The translations under genes were made by a program, and so were the position numbers. From positions 22,501-86,500 of the forward strand of contig JBAMJV010004303.1 in assembly GCA_037951105.1 (NCBI GenBank): a DNA stretch of 64,000 bases, written 5' to 3'. The notes below the pieces were generated by a model that saw nothing but the letters and a program-made list of their open reading frames with translations, did not search any database and was not told where the DNA came from. This document shows, piece by piece, positions 42,770-55,002 of this stretch (positions within the stretch are counted from its first letter, which is position 1; each line of letters starts with the position of its first letter). Origin of the DNA: Echinarachnius parma (Eukaryota; Echinodermata; Echinoidea; Clypeasteroida; Echinarachniidae).

Positions 42770-45152
42770 TATTATCTATGCTTAACATTCTTTCAAAATA
42801 GACAAGACAATTAAAGTGTAATTGCATATGGAAAGTCTATCTGTAAGTTGTGTTGATATTTTCCATTTGTATAATTAAAATCATGCTTTTGACCATTGGT
42901 CTTGCAGCGATATTATGTATAATTGCACACTATTATTTACCTGACACATTGCACATTATGCAGTTATGTTTATGTAAATACAATTGTATATATCATATTT
43001 TGCTAAAGTTTAAAGCGGTTCTCATATCATGTTTGATTTAAATGTTCCCGATATGTTTGTATTTCAAATTCTACTTACGGTTTTACAGCTGGAATGAAAG
43101 AGCTTTGTATCTTTCAAACTTATCATGCATTTTACACACAAATGAATGGAAAAAATAATGCACGTTTGTTGCATTTTTTGTGTGTGACATGCGACCTTAA
43201 AATGACACGTGACCATGGTGACACCGCAACAGTAGTCGCGACGCGCGCAAATTTGGTATCAAAAGATGCGCAAGACGCAAGATGCGAGCGACGCGTTGTT
43301 GATATTTTGCGTTTTGGAGTACTGTAATCGCAAACATCGAGGAGGGGAGGCTAATCAGTCCCCCCTCCAGTCTTTTTAGGGTTAAAGTCTAGGTGATTTT
43401 TTAATGTGAATTCAGGCTTTTGCTTGAAAAAACAAACATCCCTACTTCGAACTTTTGATACGATGTACATGTATATATTATCTGTGCTTAATATTCTTAA
43501 AATCTGCAAGCCGGGTTAAATGGGAATATATAGGTGTATGTTTTGTTGATCAATCCATTAATTTGAACAATCAACATCATAATTGCAACCATTGATCTTG
43601 CAGCGAGTGTTTGTATAATTGCATGCTATTATTTAGCTGACATACACATTATGCCTATACATTACTATAAATGCATCTGTATATAATATGTATCCAAGGT
43701 ATCGTGTTGATATTATGTTTTAAGTAAATGTTCTCGATACGTTTTTTATAATATTTGTTTTGTACATATATTGATATTTAGTAGTACTACTGAATCCAAA
43801 CGAAACATTGTATTTTGGCCACACACCTGATATATATATTTAATATATTTTATAAATTTGTCATATTATTATCTAATCAGTGGCGTAGCCACCGGGGCAC
43901 GGGGAGGGGGGGGGGGGGTGGGGGAGGGGGTTCACGTGCCCCCTCCCAATTATTTGGAAAAAAAACATAAGATATTGTCACAATTGTTGAAAATGAATCA
44001 CGTTAATAAGGTAATATCTCAAACAATAAAATATATTATACTTAAATTATTGTACATGCCTGGCCCACACACTTCAAAGCCTCGTGGCTTTTTGGGTCGC
44101 CCCTATCTCAAAAATTATATGTTTGAACATACAATGTATTTATTTGCACATATAAATATCATATTATATTCTTGATGTACTATTATGTAATGATCTTGTT
44201 GTTTATCGACCATTTTACTTGTTCGTTTAAAAAAAATTAAAAATCTTGTTCAATTCATGATCAATTCAATTCTTGTTTAATTCAATTCAAATACATGGGT
44301 CTCGTTGCAAGAAAGAGATACAATTGATTGTAAGTTGCAATTGATTGATGTAAGTCAGAAACTTTGCGCGTTTCAACCAATTAGAACACATGATCTGACT
44401 TACAATACATTTTATTTTACAATCGATCGTATATCTTTCTACAACGGGGCCAATTAGATCTGACTTGCAATTAATTGAAACTTTACTTTATTTTCTCGTC
44501 GGTCTTATAAAGGGAAATAATCAATGTTTTTGGAAACGCTATCAAATGTTTTGACTGACCACTGGACGCTGCCATGTTTTTCCAAATCGTACAGCATGAA
44601 ACATCATATAAGCGCATACGAACGAAAGCGGGTTAAAATCATCGATATAAAAATACTCGATATAGCCACAGCGCCCTCTTCATGAAGCCAGCGAATCGAT
44701 TTACGCCAGTGAATGGAGCACCTTGTGTATTGGGTGTTCAGTTACTTTTAAATATTTGCGGCGGCTTTAACGTTGCGCATTCGGCAGTGTGCAGCGTGCT
44801 ATATCCAGTGACAGTGTGTATATCGATGGTTAAAATACGATTGAAGAGTTCGGATTTTTAATTCTCCATTGGAAAGTTATACACTCATGTAACTGTGTAT
44901 AACGTCAGTGCAATAAGTTAGCGAATATCACTTTGCATTTTCGCTCATAACTATTTAACGTGAAATGTTCACTCATTACCCGGTGAACATAAGATTACAG
45001 TAATCATGGTTATACACATTTGATCTACACGATCCATCACTTTTTGCACATATGAAGTTAGTAGATCCTTTATAACAATGCAGCAACGCACCCTCCTCCT
45101 CTATCAGGAAGAACAGATCCAATGCGTGTGAGAGTGACACGAGCAATGTTAA
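42770..45152. repeat. Segmental duplication unit, copy 2 (paralogous to 1885-5050)
   Basis: Carries the same ordered landmarks as 1885-5050 and also follows a receptor tail exon. It is cut at its right end by the Harbinger element; the interrupted sequence ('gagtgacacgagcaat' | 'accgatttattagtc') resumes at 50516 and matches 5408-5430. Confidence 0.75.
44296..44451. mobile_element. 'GGGCCCCGTTGC' palindromic MITE, partly eroded
   Basis: 'gggtctcgttgcaagaaaga' at the left, 'tctttctacaacggggcc' at the right, with 'gattgtaagttgc' inside. Confidence 0.65.
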
Positions 45153-45641
45153 TGCCTCGGTCACACCTTTGCGTATGTTGCTGCGTATTGCTGCGCTAGA
45201 CGGGGTATATCAATACGCAGCCTTACCCAGCAATACGCAGCGATTTTGAAGTTTGCAGTCACACTATTGCGTATGTAGCTCGTATGTAGCTCGTATGCCG
45301 CTCGTATAGAGACTGCCTACGGCTGCCTATGGTTGCCTATTGTCCCGATTTAGCTCGCTGTTGCTCGAAGCAGTACGATTCAATACGAGGTGTGCTCGCC
45401 TCATTGCGTATGGACCTCGTTCTTTGCTCGCTTGCCGCTCGCTAGCCGCTCGCACCAGTTGGTATCGTTGCGTATTTGCTCGCTTTAGCTCGAGTGCCGC
45501 TCGTATTGTTGCGTGTCAACTCGATCTGATGCGTACTAGCTCGCTCGGGCTGCGACGGTATATAAAAACTGGTCATTTTGCAGGAACGGGCATAAGCATC
45601 TAAGCTTCTGACGATTCTACATCAACAAGAAAATTAATCTG

Positions 45642-46940
45642 ATGACATCAATGGCCCTGCAACAGAGCTCTGCCATGCAAAGGCTTAAGCTTTTGGTTCA
45701 GCTGGAAGAAGAAGAGGCGAATGATGATTATGAGCAAGGGAAACTGCTCCTTGAGCTGCATCGACGAAATGTCACTCGAAGTTGTTGGGTGCGGTCCTGG
45801 ATCTGCCGGAGGAAAGACCAGGGACAATTTGACCAACTGATGAGAGAGCTGGAAGACGAGGACCAAGAATCATTCACGAACTTTTTGAGGGTTACCCCGG
45901 CAATGTTCAAAGAGTTAGAGCAGAGGCTACACGAAAGACTGGAGAAGCAGGACACTTTCTTCAGGGAAGCCCTCTCGCCCGCAATGAAGCTGGCCATCAC
46001 CCTTCGACACTTGGCCACGGGTGACAGCTACAAAACACTCATGTATAGCTTCAGAGTTGCCCACAATACGATTTCACTCATTGTACGTGAGGTATGCACA
46101 GCCATCACTGAGGAATATGGAGACGAGCTGGTGAAATGCCCTACCAGCCCACAAGAATGGAAAGCAGTCGCACAGGGCTTCGAAGACCGCTGGAATTCTC
46201 CCCATACCATTGGTGCCTTGGACGGCAAGCATGTTGCGATCAAGTGCCCCGAGGATAGTGGGTCAAGATTTTATAACTACAAGGGTTTTTACTCTATTGT
46301 ACTCATGGCCCTGGTCGACGCCGAGTACAAATTCTTGTGGGTCGATGTTGGATCCGAAGGTTCTACCTCTGATGCCCAGCTCTTCAATGCATGTGAACTG
46401 AAACAACGCCTCGAATCTGAAACCCTTGGAGTGCCTCAACCAGAGCCCATGCCCAATGATGATGAGGACACCCCCTACTACATTGTGGCAGACGAGGCAT
46501 TTGCCTTGAGAACATGGCTAATGAAGCCGTATGCAAGGACAGCTATGGCTAGAGAAGAGAGGATATACAACTACCGGCTATCCCGAGCCAGGAGAGTGGT
46601 GGAGAATGCTTTCGGCCTTCTTGCCAACCGATTTCAGTGCCTGCTCACCACTCTCCGGCAAAACCCTTCAACCGTCCGGACCATGGTACAGGCATGTGTA
46701 TGCCTGCACAACCTGATGCGAACCCGCTATCCTTCCATCCAGAATTCAGCATTGGACAGGGAGGACGCCGAACATAACATAGTGCCCGGTTCCTGGCGAG
46801 GAAAGCAGACCCTGGCTGAACTTAGGCAACCGGCTAGAGGTCGCTCTGCTACTCAGGCAGCTCAGGCCCAAAGAAATTATATCAAGGCCTACTACAACAG
46901 CCCTGCTGGTTCTGTTCCATGGCAGGAGTCAAAGATTTGA
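45642..46940 (+). CDS. Harbinger-type transposase (HARBI1-like, DDE_4 domain)
   Basis: 432 codons without interruption. The N-terminal 80 residues are charged; about 95-165 is a helix-rich DNA-binding region (LAITLRHLATGDSYKTLMYS, with IVREVCTAI). The nuclease core has the three acidic residues in family context: Asp194 in GALDGKHVAIKCP, Asp284 in IVADEAFALRTW, Glu321 in RRVVENAFGLLANRF. NYKGFYSIVLMALVD and GSTSDAQLFN are further signatures. The family cuts and pastes DNA at TIRs with 3-bp target duplications. Frame and triad are complete, so it could still be active or recently so. The start is the first ATG; the next in-frame Met is three codons on. Confidence 0.93.
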   Translation: MTSMALQQSSAMQRLKLLVQLEEEEANDDYEQGKLLLELHRRNVTRSCWVRSWICRRKDQGQFDQLMRELEDEDQESFTNFLRVTPAMFKELEQRLHERLEKQDTFFREALSPAMKLAITLRHLATGDSYKTLMYSFRVAHNTISLIVREVCTAITEEYGDELVKCPTSPQEWKAVAQGFEDRWNSPHTIGALDGKHVAIKCPEDSGSRFYNYKGFYSIVLMALVDAEYKFLWVDVGSEGSTSDAQLFNACELKQRLESETLGVPQPEPMPNDDEDTPYYIVADEAFALRTWLMKPYARTAMAREERIYNYRLSRARRVVENAFGLLANRFQCLLTTLRQNPSTVRTMVQACVCLHNLMRTRYPSIQNSALDREDAEHNIVPGSWRGKQTLAELRQPARGRSATQAAQAQRNYIKAYYNSPAGSVPWQESKI

Positions 46941-47577
46941 ATGCTGGATTCATGCAGGCCTGATGCTCAGAATTTCACCAGCCCAACTCATCGGTATCGA
47001 CGACATTTCAACTGCTTACCTGACCATCAGCCAATGTCAGCAACCGTTTAATTGAACGCGGATAATCTCATTTAACATTATTCAGTAGAGAAGAGCGAGG
47101 AGGAATCCAATGACGTCATGTGCTTCAGTCTCCTCGACAATGAACCCTCTCATCCAGATCCGAGATGCAGCATCATCATCGCGGACTCTGTTCTATAGCA
47201 ACCGCATAAATTAAAGACTTAAAAGACTCCTAGTATTTAATGGTGTAGTTTATGCATACAATTACATATGTATTTCATTCATTATTATACGATTCATTTC
47301 CTTGTTAATGTATTCGATGTTATGCCCTCTTAAAAGCTCAAAATACCGTGTTTTCTTAAAAAAAAAAAAATTAAATTCTGAACTTAAAGTGAGCAGTAAA
47401 GCTGTTCTAATATTGATCTGTTGTAAGCAGCAATTCCTGGTTCTTTTCATTGGCAGGAGTGAAAGAGTTGACATAATTATTAACTCACAGTTACAAGTAA
47501 TGTTGCATTAACAGTCGTTAAATTTAGTTCCTCTGTTATATTTTTGTTATTAAATGTTTTGGTAATGATGTATCATT

Positions 47578-47736
47578 GTACAGTTGCTAACTTGGTGGTG
47601 GAGGGATCATCACGGAATGTCCCATCCGAGGGATTTCAAATGCTATTGAGGGAAGAGTAAATAAGTCTTCACGGAATAGCATTTGAAATCCCGAGGGAAC
47701 ATTCCGTGATTTTCCCGACGACAAAGTTAACAACTG
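47578..47736. repeat. Imperfect hairpin within the Harbinger element
   Basis: 'atcacggaatgt' and 'gggatttcaaatgctatt' have inverse partners 'aatagcatttgaaatccc' and 'acattccgtgat'. The outer arms ('cagttgctaactt' / 'aagttaacaactg') are weaker. Confidence 0.75.
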
Positions 47737-48246
47737 TTATATCATCTGGCTAAATCCGCGGGCTAATACAAATCATGAATTTAAAAATGAAATGCCAAAA
47801 CAACATACGGTACGCGTAGATTATACGTGTACCTTAGGCTCTTATTGTGACGTCATAATGTAATCTCTTTTGCAGCGCGCTCCAGAGATTTATGACACCC
47901 GGGTGTCATAACCTCTGGCCATGTGTCATAACAAAATTGACACCTCTGTCATGACCCGTGATTAGCCAATCAGCGACGCGTATTTTACTAAGTCAGATGA
48001 TATAATACTGTGATATGTGTAAAGAGTGTTTTACACAAATTCCTAATTGTTTATAGCAGCATTGGCACTGGGAATGTTGATAAATTTGGTAGAATACGGG
48101 CCATTGTTTTGATTGGGACAGGGCCGAACATCATATAAAGAGAACAACAGTTGTATCTAAATAAACTTTTGATAAAAACAATATAAAGCTTTATCTTGAT
48201 TTGAATTTCATTTTATAATAGATGATACTTAACTGCTATATTATTA

Positions 48247-48562
48247 CCCAGCTAGCCACCTGACGTCGGGCCGATGTCGGAAATTGGTTGCCGGATGTCG
48301 GCATATCGCCGTTGGCTCGAGGTTAAAATGTCCGCCAGCCCAACATCGTCACGACGTCATTTTTGTGATATATTTCCGACAATGGCCCAACATCATCTCA
48401 TGACATGATCATTGTCGGAAAATGACGTTATGCCAATATATCACAAAAATGACGTCGTGACGATGTTGGGCTGGCGGACATTTTAACCTCGAGCCAACGG
48501 CGATATGCCGACATCCGGCAACCAACTTCCGACATCGGCCCGACGTCAGGTGGCTAGCTGGG
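48247..48562. mobile_element. Near-perfect 316-bp foldback MITE, TA target
   Basis: Ends 'cccagctagccacctgacgt' / 'acgtcaggtggctagctggg', TA on both sides, and arms of about 150 bp nearly identical ('cggcatatcgccgttggctc' and inverse, 'cagcccaacatcgtcacgac' and inverse). The centre is 'tcatgacatgatca'. The near-identity of the arms suggests recent insertion or arm homogenisation. Confidence 0.9.
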
Positions 48563-50515
48563 TAGGCGTGTATATATTTAATGATGTCTTGTATAATTAT
48601 ATTCACTCTCCCCATCATTTATGTTCGCTTTTAATTATCATAATTCAATGTATATATGTTTATATTTTCTTGTTTGTCAACATGCAAGTTAAACTGCAGG
48701 GCGCCTTTGTAAAGCAGTTTTGCATAACTGAACAGGCCTACCCTGCAGAATAAAATTAAGGAAAACAAATTAATAAATAAAAGACTCATCTGGATGGGTG
48801 TACATTTTGATTTATAAATGGTTCTACATGGTTGCTTTTATTTTAAGTTACTTTTGTCATGATTATCCCAGTAATAGAGTACAGAAGCCATGATGTCATA
48901 AAAATACCTTTTTAGAATTTTCAAATTTGGACTTCATTTTCAGAAAGAGCATACCAAATAATGTCAAAATACCGAATATCAAAGGTATAGGTTACGTATT
49001 GGCTGAGATATGCCCATCCGAGTGAATTTGACTTCAATGGGCAATCAGTGTTATAGTGCACTCGTTCATTAATTTATGAACCAGAGCGCTTTAACACTGT
49101 TGCATATTGACAAAAAAATAATCATTCAGATTTGTAAATTCTAAAAAAAATGTTTATGACATCACAATTCACCACTCTATAACAACAAACACAAAACTAG
49201 AAAACACAAAATCAAACAGATCATTTATTTATAACTTTATTTTTAATCAAGTAGCATCAAAAATCACAAAAATCTCACAAATTAAATACTGATAATACTG
49301 GAACACACTATATAATAAATATATTAAAGAAACACAATTTTGTGAACATACACTGAATATGGAACGTAGGCCATACCAACATCATACATCGTAGTAATAG
49401 TATCATGGTTATCCGCGTTTTTTTCATCTAAAATACAAAACGGAACATAAATTATTTATCAATTTCAACCTGTAATCAGGTTATATCAGGAGTATAGTAT
49501 CAACAAATAAATACTGATAATGGTGGTTTAGAACTGTAATACTAGAACACTTCATACTTTCAACAGTTTGCATAATGTAGCATAATTATCATGGTTATCC
49601 GCGTTATTTTCTTCTAAAATACAATACGGAAGAACAAAGATTATTAATCAATTTTAACTTTGAATCAAGTTGCATAAAACTACCGAAGTATCACAAATTA
49701 AACCCTGAAAATGCTGGTTTAAATATGCAAGTTCAATACCATGAATACATATTGTCAACATACATTGCATATGGAACGTACTCCACACTAACATACCGTA
49801 TCATACAGATTTAGCATTATTATCATTGTTATCCACGTTATTTTAATGTATAAACTATTGATACATTTTAACTTTTAATCAGGTTATATCAGGAGTATAA
49901 CAACCTGTGTGGCGCCCCGTCTTTTACTGTCAATCGTGCTGCTAGGCAGCTAATCGTAGTGCTAGCGAGCTAAAGCGAGCGGGAACCAGCGAGAGCGAGC
50001 TAAAGCGAATGGCGCACGAGCTATACTCGCAGCATAGCGAGTGGCATACGAGCGAGACTCGCAGCAAAGCGAGCGGCTATCGCAGTGATTCGTGTTGCAA
50101 GGAGCGGTGTGCGAGCAACAGCGCAACAATACACGCAATCATGCGAACGACAACGAGCTACAGCGAGGTAGATCGTGTGGGATACGCAGCTATACCCAGT
50201 GACACGCGCTCCAAAAATGAGGTGCGAATGATTGCGTATACCTGCGCTAGGTCACCTCGCTGTCGCTCGCTGTTGCTCGCATTCACGGGTTGTCACTCGC
50301 TCCCGCTCGTATGCAAATTGACCTTGCGTTTGCTTGCGAGAGTTCAGAAAATTTTAAAACATGCGAGCGACATACGCAGGCCCCTGCGCTTGTCTGCGTA
50401 TTGAGTACGAAGTGAGCTCGCATCATTGCGCTTTATTGGGTGTATCTGCGTATGTCTGCGTTCGAGCAATACGCAGCAATACGCAAGCCCAATACGCAAA
50501 GGTGTGACCGAGGCA

Positions 50516-52540
50516 TACCGATTTATTAGTCTCATTATACTTTTGTGCAGTGGCGCAACTACGAGGGGGTATTTGCCAAACGATATCAATCATAATGGGT
50601 ATATTTTTGACGAAATAAAGAAAAAACATAATGCGTGCCACCTATAATTTGAGTGCCCCGTACGTCCGACCACGCTACGCCACTAGATATGCTTTGTCAT
50701 CTTATTTAAAAACCTTTTTGACTAACTAAGAATGTATTCTACATCATTGTTATCAATACGATTTAGAAATAAACATATACAAAATTAGCAAGCAAATATT
50801 TGCCACATGCATCGCTGACTTGAATCAACAGCCAATCATGGATGACAATACAAAACACACAATAATACAGAGCGGAACAAACGAAACAAAACGTCGTGAA
50901 TCATAACCATTCTTTATAGCCATTGCGCATTAAAGGGATCTAGTAACTCTGATGAATAGGAGATAGAATGTGCATTTTTGTGTTTAATGCCCACTGAATA
51001 AGTAGGCTACTGAACGAACATTGCAAAGTGATATTTGGTAACTCATTGCAATGACTTAAAATAGTACGCAGTATGTTTACATTTTCCAGTGGAAAATTAA
51101 AAGTCCGAACACTTCAATCGTAAATATCTTTGTAATGAAAGGGAAAATTTAAAAACCGAAACCTGTGCCATGCTTCTAAGTTTATACGAACACAACAAGT
51201 TGTGACAGATCTAATTAAGATTTGTGGATGTTGGCAATGTTAGAAGATCCCTTTATGATACTCGATAATTTGGTTCAAGCTTATAGTTTAATCTTATCGG
51301 GCACATTTCCACTGAATTGAAAGAAAAGCGAAAGGGGAAGAGGAATAACAAATAAATAAATTGGTAGTCGCATACTAGAGACCTACACCACAAAATGGCA
51401 TGGTAATAATGCCCATGAAAAAACAACAATGTCATAGTATACAGTCATACACGAACGTAATATAAACAGCGGTGTGCGTTACACAAACGCAAATATGAAT
51501 ACACAGTGTTGCCACAACCGCTATATCCAATTAGTGTTGGAATAACTTGAACCTGATCCATTTTATAACAAATATGAATTCACTCATAACTGCATACTGT
51601 TATCGGTTATGACCAAGCCCACAGACCATTCAAGTAGAACAGAGCCTGAGACATTTTCAAAACGACCGAATGGTGTCCGATACATGCAGCAATGTCAATA
51701 ATTATCAGAACCACTTATTTCATGAAATGCTTACTATAATTAATAATAATAGTACGAATTTGGACCATGATTGTGACACTGCCGATATATCGATGTGTGT
51801 GTGTGTTTGCGTGTATGCGTACGTGTGCGTATAGTGTGCGTGCGTGAGTGTGTGTGTATGATTATGTGAGCGTGTGTGTGCGTGGGTGTATGAGTATGTG
51901 TGAGGAGTGACAGTACCCCCTCTGTGCATGTGTGTATTATGTCATGTTTGTAAAGAGGGAAATTATTATTATGATCACGAAGTCTAAAGTACACCCAGCC
52001 ACAATGGCCACTGCAGCCGATATACTAAACAATATTACATTGCACTATACTGCTAGGGGAAATCAGAATTTTGGCTCTGTACTTCCTCATCGATGTCCCG
52101 CAGACTTTAAACACAACCAACAGAAACTGCACCTGAACAGTAGCACCAAGTACCTGTAAATAGAACATCCACGCACTTCACTGGCACTGCACTGCACTGC
52201 CTCTCAGGACAGCACCGAATGGCGCTTTTAAGGAGATATTTTCTTCAAGTATCAAGTATCAAGTATTACAGAGGAATCTCACTCAATACCTGAATTATAG
52301 TTCATAATAAATCGTATTATTATTATTATGGCTGCACGGCCGGGCCGTCGGTTATTCTCTCACGGTCATTTCGGGATAATACAATATTATATCAGCCTTC
52401 CAACTCTTTTAGCGTGTGTGTGTGTGTGGTGAAGAAAACTACATCCTCATTAATAATTCCATACAAAACGGAAAAGCCGGGTGTTAACTCGACAGATAAA
52501 TTAATTATTACGATATCAACAAATCCTTGCGTTTATATCT
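50516..52540. other. Upstream flank of receptor copy 3
   Basis: 50548-50683 is a small 'AGTGGCG(C/T)A' element with inverted ends. 50938-51470 is paralogous to 7285-7640 and 5735-5960. A TG-rich microsatellite is at 51797-51905, and 52320-52340 is ATT-rich. No gene; a promoter is expected but not recognised. Confidence 0.5.
51797..51905. repeat. TG-rich microsatellite
   Basis: About 110 bp of imperfect GT/GTGC/GTAT repeats. The open frames on the complementary strand (His/Thr-rich) are its readout. Confidence 0.9.
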
Positions 52541-52637
52541 ATGAGTGTGGAGTTCTTCAGCATGATCAACATGTCGTTCTTGGTGCCTTTCGTCTTTCTT
52601 CTTGGGTTCGTCGGTACCTCGTCAGCAGTAGACCCAG
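52541..52637 (+). CDS. Signal-peptide exon of receptor copy 3
   Basis: In-frame ATGs at 52541, 52562 and 52571; the exon ends one base into a codon before G|GTAAGC (phase 1), as in copy 2. From the third ATG the peptide MSFLVPFVFLLGFVGTSSA is a textbook signal sequence with probable cleavage after SSA, so 52571 may be the true start; the longest form has 32 codons. The sequence is not close to the copy 2 signals, but phase and the following MAM exon agree. The rest of this gene extends to the right of the window. Confidence 0.65.
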
Positions 52638-54504
52638 GTAAGCACTTTTGAACATATTTGACTTCTGAGTTCTTAATATGGATGCATGAGTGCTGTGCCC
52701 CCCATACTTCAAAATGTGTTGAATAACATAATGGCTAAAATGTGTTTTCCTGTAAAGAAATTGTCTTGTACACTGTAATGTACTAATACACCTACTTACT
52801 ACACCACGAGTTACATTGCATAATAGTCTACATATTATACACCAGGGGAGAGGTTATACCCCCCCCCCCCCTTCCTGTCTCGGTTGTTTTAACCCTCTGA
52901 GTGCCGAATTAAATTGCAAGCACGTGCTTACCCAATTTCTTTTTGGGATAAGCCCCCGAGTAATCATTTGTATGTGTGCTTTTAGAATTGAAGCGCATTA
53001 GATTTGATTCCTTTAGTTCATTATTTTGACAATAAGTCGACAATTGCACACAAAGTGTTAATTGTTTCCTCGCCACCGCCCCCTCCCCTATCACTGTAAT
53101 CATACGCCACTGAGTTTAAGTGACGAAGCTAGGAATAACGGTTGACTGCTAAAATGCATACCGATATTCATATTGTCTCTAAAAACCGATACATCTGGGT
53201 TGTAGGGGGCCTCTCTTGCGATAAATACACTCTAAACATTATCCGCCCCCATAGCAGAGATATACAATGCAGTTGGTCGACCCGAAACAGATTTTATATC
53301 TTCATTACACCATTTAAAATCTGTATTTGTTAGTATCGCAATATATTAGTGGCGTGACTAGAGAGACCCAAACGACTAACTAATAGAAGTTTGAAATCAT
53401 TTTCCACTTCGTTGGTAATACTCAATTAAAAGAAGAAAAAATTATATAGAGTTGTACAAACGCCCCAAAAACTAGGATTTGCTGAATTATTACTTGGGCA
53501 TATACGGCACTTATTTATGGTGAAACTACACACAATTTATCAACTCTTTGTTCAAGGCATGTTGAATAGATTGTATTTGTGTGTACAGTATATTGTAAGG
53601 AATATATATCTTCTTTTTTTTGTACAGTATTGATCACATGCCATTCGTGGCTCCATCCGAAGTCACGGGATTTATTTAATATGTTTTGCACCACATCTTG
53701 CGTATCATAAACTGATACAGTGCGAAGATTAGCAATTCAGCCACATTGATAGTTGTTTGGAAGATTGTATACTGCAGAGGCGTAGAGTGGTCGGGCTGAC
53801 TTGACACACGAATTATTCGTTATTTATTTATTATTATAGGTGTCCCCCTCGATTTTAACACTTTTGACATTCAATTTTAAAATGTATCCTTCAATTTCGT
53901 TCCGAGAAGCCGAGAATATGCCAATGCCAACTTCAATTTCGTCTATTTTCGACCAATTTTTAAAAAGTCCATTCAATTTAGGCATTTGTCACACATGATC
54001 GTCCAGAGCAATTCAAATGCGTCAGTTATACTATGTTTTCAGGAACCGCGACCGCGAATTTGAATTATACTCTCCCAGCACAAATTTATTGTATTGATAA
54101 ATCAAACAATCAGACTTTTTGACAGCACCGTTTGTGTTTAACAATATCAAAATAACTTGTTTTTGTCTAATCAATCGTTTAAGAAACGATTATTTATTGA
54201 TAACGTCATCGTTTGTCATGGGGAAAATGCATATGAAACAGAGCAACCAGACGGCAAGACGAATTTGAACGACGAAGTCTTGAAATCGAATGAACATAAT
54301 TCGATTAACATAACGCGCACGACGAATTCCATTGCACAATGACGAAATAGAATGACCAAATTTTACAATTTGAATGTAGCTATTGCACATTCTCGAGACG
54401 AAATTGAAGTTACAAAATTGAATGACGATTGTTTGAAAATGGATGGGAAAATGTTATTGTTATTACTTTTATTATTGTGATTGAAAAAGAGCAAAGGAAA
54501 ATGA

Positions 54505-54577
54505 GATTCCAACGGGATTCGAACCCGAGACCTCCAGATTACTAGACCGGTGCTCTTACCGACTGAGCTATAGAAAA
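54505..54577 (-). tRNA. tRNA-Thr(AGT)-like sequence, minus strand, probably degenerate or TE-borne
   Basis: 73 bases with D-arm (GCTC...GAGC), anticodon loop CTAGTAA (anticodon AGT), and T-arm GGTTCGAATCC with internal A- and B-box-like sequences. Two acceptor pairs and the last anticodon-stem pair are mismatched. It is embedded in an inverted repeat with the plus-strand copy 217 bp away, so a tRNA-derived mobile sequence is as likely as a working tRNA gene. Confidence 0.55.
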
Positions 54578-54794
54578 CCATATGACGGCGCTCGCTCGTC
54601 CCTGAAACCCCTTAATTCTTCATTGCTCGAGTTGTTTTAATTAATTATTTAAAAAGATGCATCACTTCGGTGATCCCTCGCATATATCTCCAAGTTGATT
54701 TTCATCCTTCGGGTTTATGTCAGGTTTATAATAGCTTCTGACCACTCGAGCAATGAAGAATTAAGGGGTTTCAAGGACGAGCGCCGTCATAGGG

Positions 54795-54867
54795 TTTTCT
54801 ATAGCTCAGTCGGTAAGAGTACTGGTCTAGTAATCCGGAGCTCTCGGGTTCGAATCCCGTTGGAATC
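54795..54867 (+). tRNA. tRNA-Thr(AGT)-like sequence, plus strand, probably degenerate or TE-borne
   Basis: Inverse partner of 54505-54577, with the same cloverleaf and AGT anticodon (loop CTAGTAA). A few stem bases differ (for example 'gagtactggt' against 'gagcaccggt'). The flanks 'caatgaagaattaagggg' upstream and 'tttgctctttttcaatcaca' downstream are shared, in inverse, with the other copy. Confidence 0.55.
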
Positions 54868-55002
54868 CCATTTTTCTTTGCTCTTTTTCAATCACATTAT
54901 ATATTTCTGGTCAGTGTCCTTATATATTTGAATTACTTTTATTATTGTTACATTATTTTTCATTCTTATTGTTACTATTATTACCATCAGTTTTTGTATT
55001 AA

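Larger units (their letters stand above)
46941..49930. other. Non-coding interior of the Harbinger element with nested repeats
   Basis: Contains a hairpin (47578-47736), a 316-bp palindrome (48247-48562) and three degenerate units of about 200 bp around 'atcatggttatccgcgtt' (49400, 49590, 49810). No second transposon gene seen. Confidence 0.6.
45153..50515 (+). mobile_element. PIF/Harbinger DNA transposon, 5.36 kb
   Basis: Terminal inverted repeats 'tgcctcggtcacacctttgc' (45153) and its exact inverse ending at 50515 (about 24 bp). They enclose an intact-looking transposase. The flanking trinucleotides are TAA and TAC, an imperfect form of the 3-bp target duplication usual for this superfamily. 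Both subterminal regions (45180-45560 and 49930-50510) are packed with GCTCG / CGAGC and TGCGTAT motifs in inverse orientation. The Myb/SANT-type accessory gene expected in autonomous members was not found; the space holds nested repeats instead. Confidence 0.85.
52638..55002 (+). other. First intron of receptor copy 3, left part
   Basis: Holds a C-run (52860), an 'AATTTCG' repeat region (53850-54420) related to the MITE at 3184, and the two inverted tRNA-like sequences. No exon seen. Confidence 0.5.

Noticed and set aside
50009-50404. 131-codon open frame as the second Harbinger gene (Myb-like)
   Set aside because: It is the readout of the GCGAGC-rich subterminal repeat; no SANT/Myb tryptophan pattern.
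51740-51994. His/Thr-rich minus-strand open frame
   Set aside because: Translation of a TG microsatellite.
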